Part shown: one piece after another, positions 5,321 to 6,680 of the stretch
Layout of the letters: the number at the start of each line of letters is the position of its first letter
How positions within the stretch are numbered: position 1 is the stretch's first letter
Source: Methanosarcinales archaeon
GTDB lineage: Archaea > Halobacteriota > Syntropharchaeia > Alkanophagales > Methanospirareceae
Length of the DNA: 6,680 nucleotides
Direction of reading: 5' to 3'
Assembly (NCBI GenBank): GCA_016649585.1
Contig: JAENXH010000075.1
Location: 1 to 6,680 of the forward strand
Position numbers and translations under genes: made by a program
Notes under the pieces: model-generated
Databases searched by the model: none
The model's input: only the letters and a program-made list of their open reading frames with translations
What the model was told of the DNA's origin: nothing

Positions 5321-6469
5321 ATGGAAGTGGCATACTTGGTTGGGAAAGAAATAGAGAAGAATAAAAGCGGAAGTGTTACCACGACCGACTGGATCGAGTC
5401 CGAAGTGCGAGTTAAGAAAAAGACGCTTTTGTTGATCGAGGATGATGAATCGCACGCTGAACTTATCCGCAGGGTATTCTGGGATAACCGCTCTGCATGG
5501 GAGATTCATCACGTTGTAAGCATCAGTGACGGTTTAAAATGGCTGGAAGAAAATAAGATGCCGAATATAGTCATCGCCAATTACCTCCTACCCGATGGCA
5601 CGGGCTTGGACCTTACTAAAGAAGCGATGAGTGCTGAAGAAGTTGGCTTTCCGCTTATCCTCCTCACCGGGATTGGCTCAGAACAATTGGCAGTTCACTC
5701 CCTCAAATCAGGTGCCATGGATTATGTGGTGAAGAACTCGGAGGAGTTACGAGAACTGCCATGGAGGGCAGAGCGTGCAATTCGTGATTGGAAGAATCTC
5801 ATCAGGAGGAAGCGAGTGGAAGATGAATTGGAGATATATGCAAAGGAGTTGGAACGAACAACTCATGATTTAGAAGATTTTACACACCTCATGGAGAATT
5901 ATGCGGATAAGTTGGATGATGTAGGACGGGGACATTTAGCGGGTATGCGAAAAGCAACCGAAAGAACGGCGGAGCTAACCGAAACCCTCCTCATGCTGAG
6001 TCGTGTAGGGCGAAAATTCATCGAGTTGGAAAAAGTCAATCTGAATGAACTGTTAGATGAGATAAGTAATGATCTAAGTGTGCTAATCGAAGGGCGGGGT
6101 GGAGAAGTAATCGCAGGAAAGTTGCCAACTATTTCCACGCAGCGAGTCTGGATGAAGGAACTCCTTATAAATCTTATTGACAACGGATTGAAGTTCAATC
6201 TCGCTGAAAAGCCTATAGTGGAGGTTAGCTGTGAAGTGCAGGAGAAGGATTACCTGTTCAAAGTGAACGATAACGGTAGTGGTGTTAAGGAGAAAGATCT
6301 AAGCAGTATTTTCATCCCTTCAGAGAGATTATTCCCGCAAGATTACGAGGGCACGAGCTTGAGACTGACCATATGCAAGAAGATATTGGATAAATTCGGG
6401 GGCAATATCTGGATGGAGAGCAGACTGGGAGAAGGCACTACGTTTTACTTCTCTATACCAAAAAAATGA
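5321..6469 (+). CDS. Receiver plus histidine-kinase-like protein with lost catalytic motifs
   Basis: The 382-residue soluble product has an N-terminal extension (1-33), a receiver-like domain (34-145), a helical linker (150-187), a shortened HisKA-like dimerisation region (188-235) and a HATPase-like domain (240-380). The receiver keeps the acidic cluster E40-D41-D42, T116 and K138, but the phosphoacceptor position in VIANYLLPDG is N87 instead of Asp. The HisKA part passes from DLEDFTH straight to NYADKLDDVG; the usual His box (SHDLxEPLR) is absent, making the region about 20 residues shorter than typical. In the ATP domain the N box (NLIDNGLKF, N288) and G1 (DNGSG, 317-321) are kept, but G2 reads EGTSLRL instead of EGTGxGL; GEGTTF remains near the end. 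ATP-dependent autophosphorylation and phosphate acceptance therefore look impossible or strongly impaired, although the frame is fully open, with a good promoter and ribosome site. It may be a non-catalytic partner of another kinase or of the divergent FilR1-type regulator, or a kinase in early decay. Confidence 0.88.
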   Translation: MEVAYLVGKEIEKNKSGSVTTTDWIESEVRVKKKTLLLIEDDESHAELIRRVFWDNRSAWEIHHVVSISDGLKWLEENKMPNIVIANYLLPDGTGLDLTKEAMSAEEVGFPLILLTGIGSEQLAVHSLKSGAMDYVVKNSEELRELPWRAERAIRDWKNLIRRKRVEDELEIYAKELERTTHDLEDFTHLMENYADKLDDVGRGHLAGMRKATERTAELTETLLMLSRVGRKFIELEKVNLNELLDEISNDLSVLIEGRGGEVIAGKLPTISTQRVWMKELLINLIDNGLKFNLAEKPIVEVSCEVQEKDYLFKVNDNGSGVKEKDLSSIFIPSERLFPQDYEGTSLRLTICKKILDKFGGNIWMESRLGEGTTFYFSIPKK

Positions 6470-6512
6470 TACTGATTTAACGTAATTGCTCAATATCTCG
6501 GGGGTAGAACTC

Positions 6513-6680
6513 CTAAATATCATGGCATTTTTTGGTAGTGACCTGAACTTCACGACCCGCCTTAAACGTCAAAATTTCCTTCCATGTCCAAATGTGATCT
6601 GTAATGCCCTCAGCCATGCACGGTGTCCTCTCGATGTTTCTGACACCCTTCTTCGTTTTTATCTATCGTCAACGCTGAAT
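6513..6680 (-). pseudogene. C-terminal remnant of a DDE-type transposase, frameshifted, runs off the right edge
   Basis: On the minus strand the frame ending at the TAG (6513-6515) reads RTPCMAEGITDHIWTW then KEILTF, the characteristic tail of a group of DDE transposases (TPAM-AG-TDH-WT-EELL). Upstream this frame hits a stop at 6663-6665, but the neighbouring frame reads SALTIDKNEEG, which fits the residues expected just before GVRNIERTP. The two frames would be joined by removing one base from the CCC at 6646-6648, so a single-base insertion has probably broken the gene. The remainder lies beyond the window, so the IS family and whether a full copy exists cannot be told; a sequencing error in the homopolymer is possible. 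No terminal inverted repeat could be confirmed between the stop and the kinase-like gene. Confidence 0.6.

Noticed and set aside
5288..5512. 74-codon minus-strand ORF across the kinase-like gene start
   Set aside because: Antisense to a well-supported coding start with a strong Shine-Dalgarno; no independent support.
6329..6553. 74-codon minus-strand ORF at the end of the kinase-like gene
   Set aside because: Antisense to the HATPase C-terminus; the real minus-strand signal here is the transposase tail in a different frame.
1..6680. CRISPR array, tRNA or rRNA genes
   Set aside because: No regularly spaced direct repeats and no cloverleaf or rRNA signature were seen by eye on either strand.

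Overview
The window looks archaeal, most likely from a methanogen-related or methane-oxidising euryarchaeote. Genes are preceded by BRE/TATA promoters (for example 84-97 and 5236-5252). One start has a GGTGATC ribosome-binding site that matches the archaeal 16S tail. One regulator has the layout of the FilR1 family (formerly DUF1724), which is typical of methanogens, and the histidine-kinase-like protein resembles kinases common in that group. The species cannot be named from the sequence; an ANME-1-like (Methanophagales) relative is a guess from protein style.

Layout. 1-263 is a leader region with two candidate promoters and a possible 28-codon ORF whose stop overlaps the next start (ATGA). 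264-3254 (+) encodes a 996-residue protein with about 16 membrane segments, a soluble linker domain and a C-terminal KaiC/RecA-like domain whose Walker A motif is eroded. It converges with a small membrane protein gene at 3277-3915 (-), which has two Asp-rich motifs faintly like those of UbiA prenyltransferases. 3916-4386 has no confident gene: it holds a doubtful 65-codon ORF, a short hairpin and, at its right end, the likely terminator of the next gene. 4387-5190 (-) is a winged-helix regulator of the FilR1 type. It is transcribed divergently from 5321-6469 (+), a receiver plus histidine-kinase-like protein. The right edge, 6513-6680 (-), carries the frameshifted C-terminal end of a DDE transposase.

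The most interesting point is that two signalling proteins here keep long intact reading frames but have lost catalytic residues. The receiver-kinase protein has Asn in place of the phosphoacceptor Asp, lacks the His box, and has a broken G2 ATP-lid motif, while its N box and G1 motif remain. The membrane KaiC-like protein keeps the P-loop lysine position but not the glycines or the Ser/Thr. The divergent FilR1-type regulator has no receiver of its own. One reading is a signalling module that works by binding (ligand, nucleotide or protein contact) rather than by phosphotransfer. The alternative is early decay of a duplicated kinase. Sequence alone does not decide between them.
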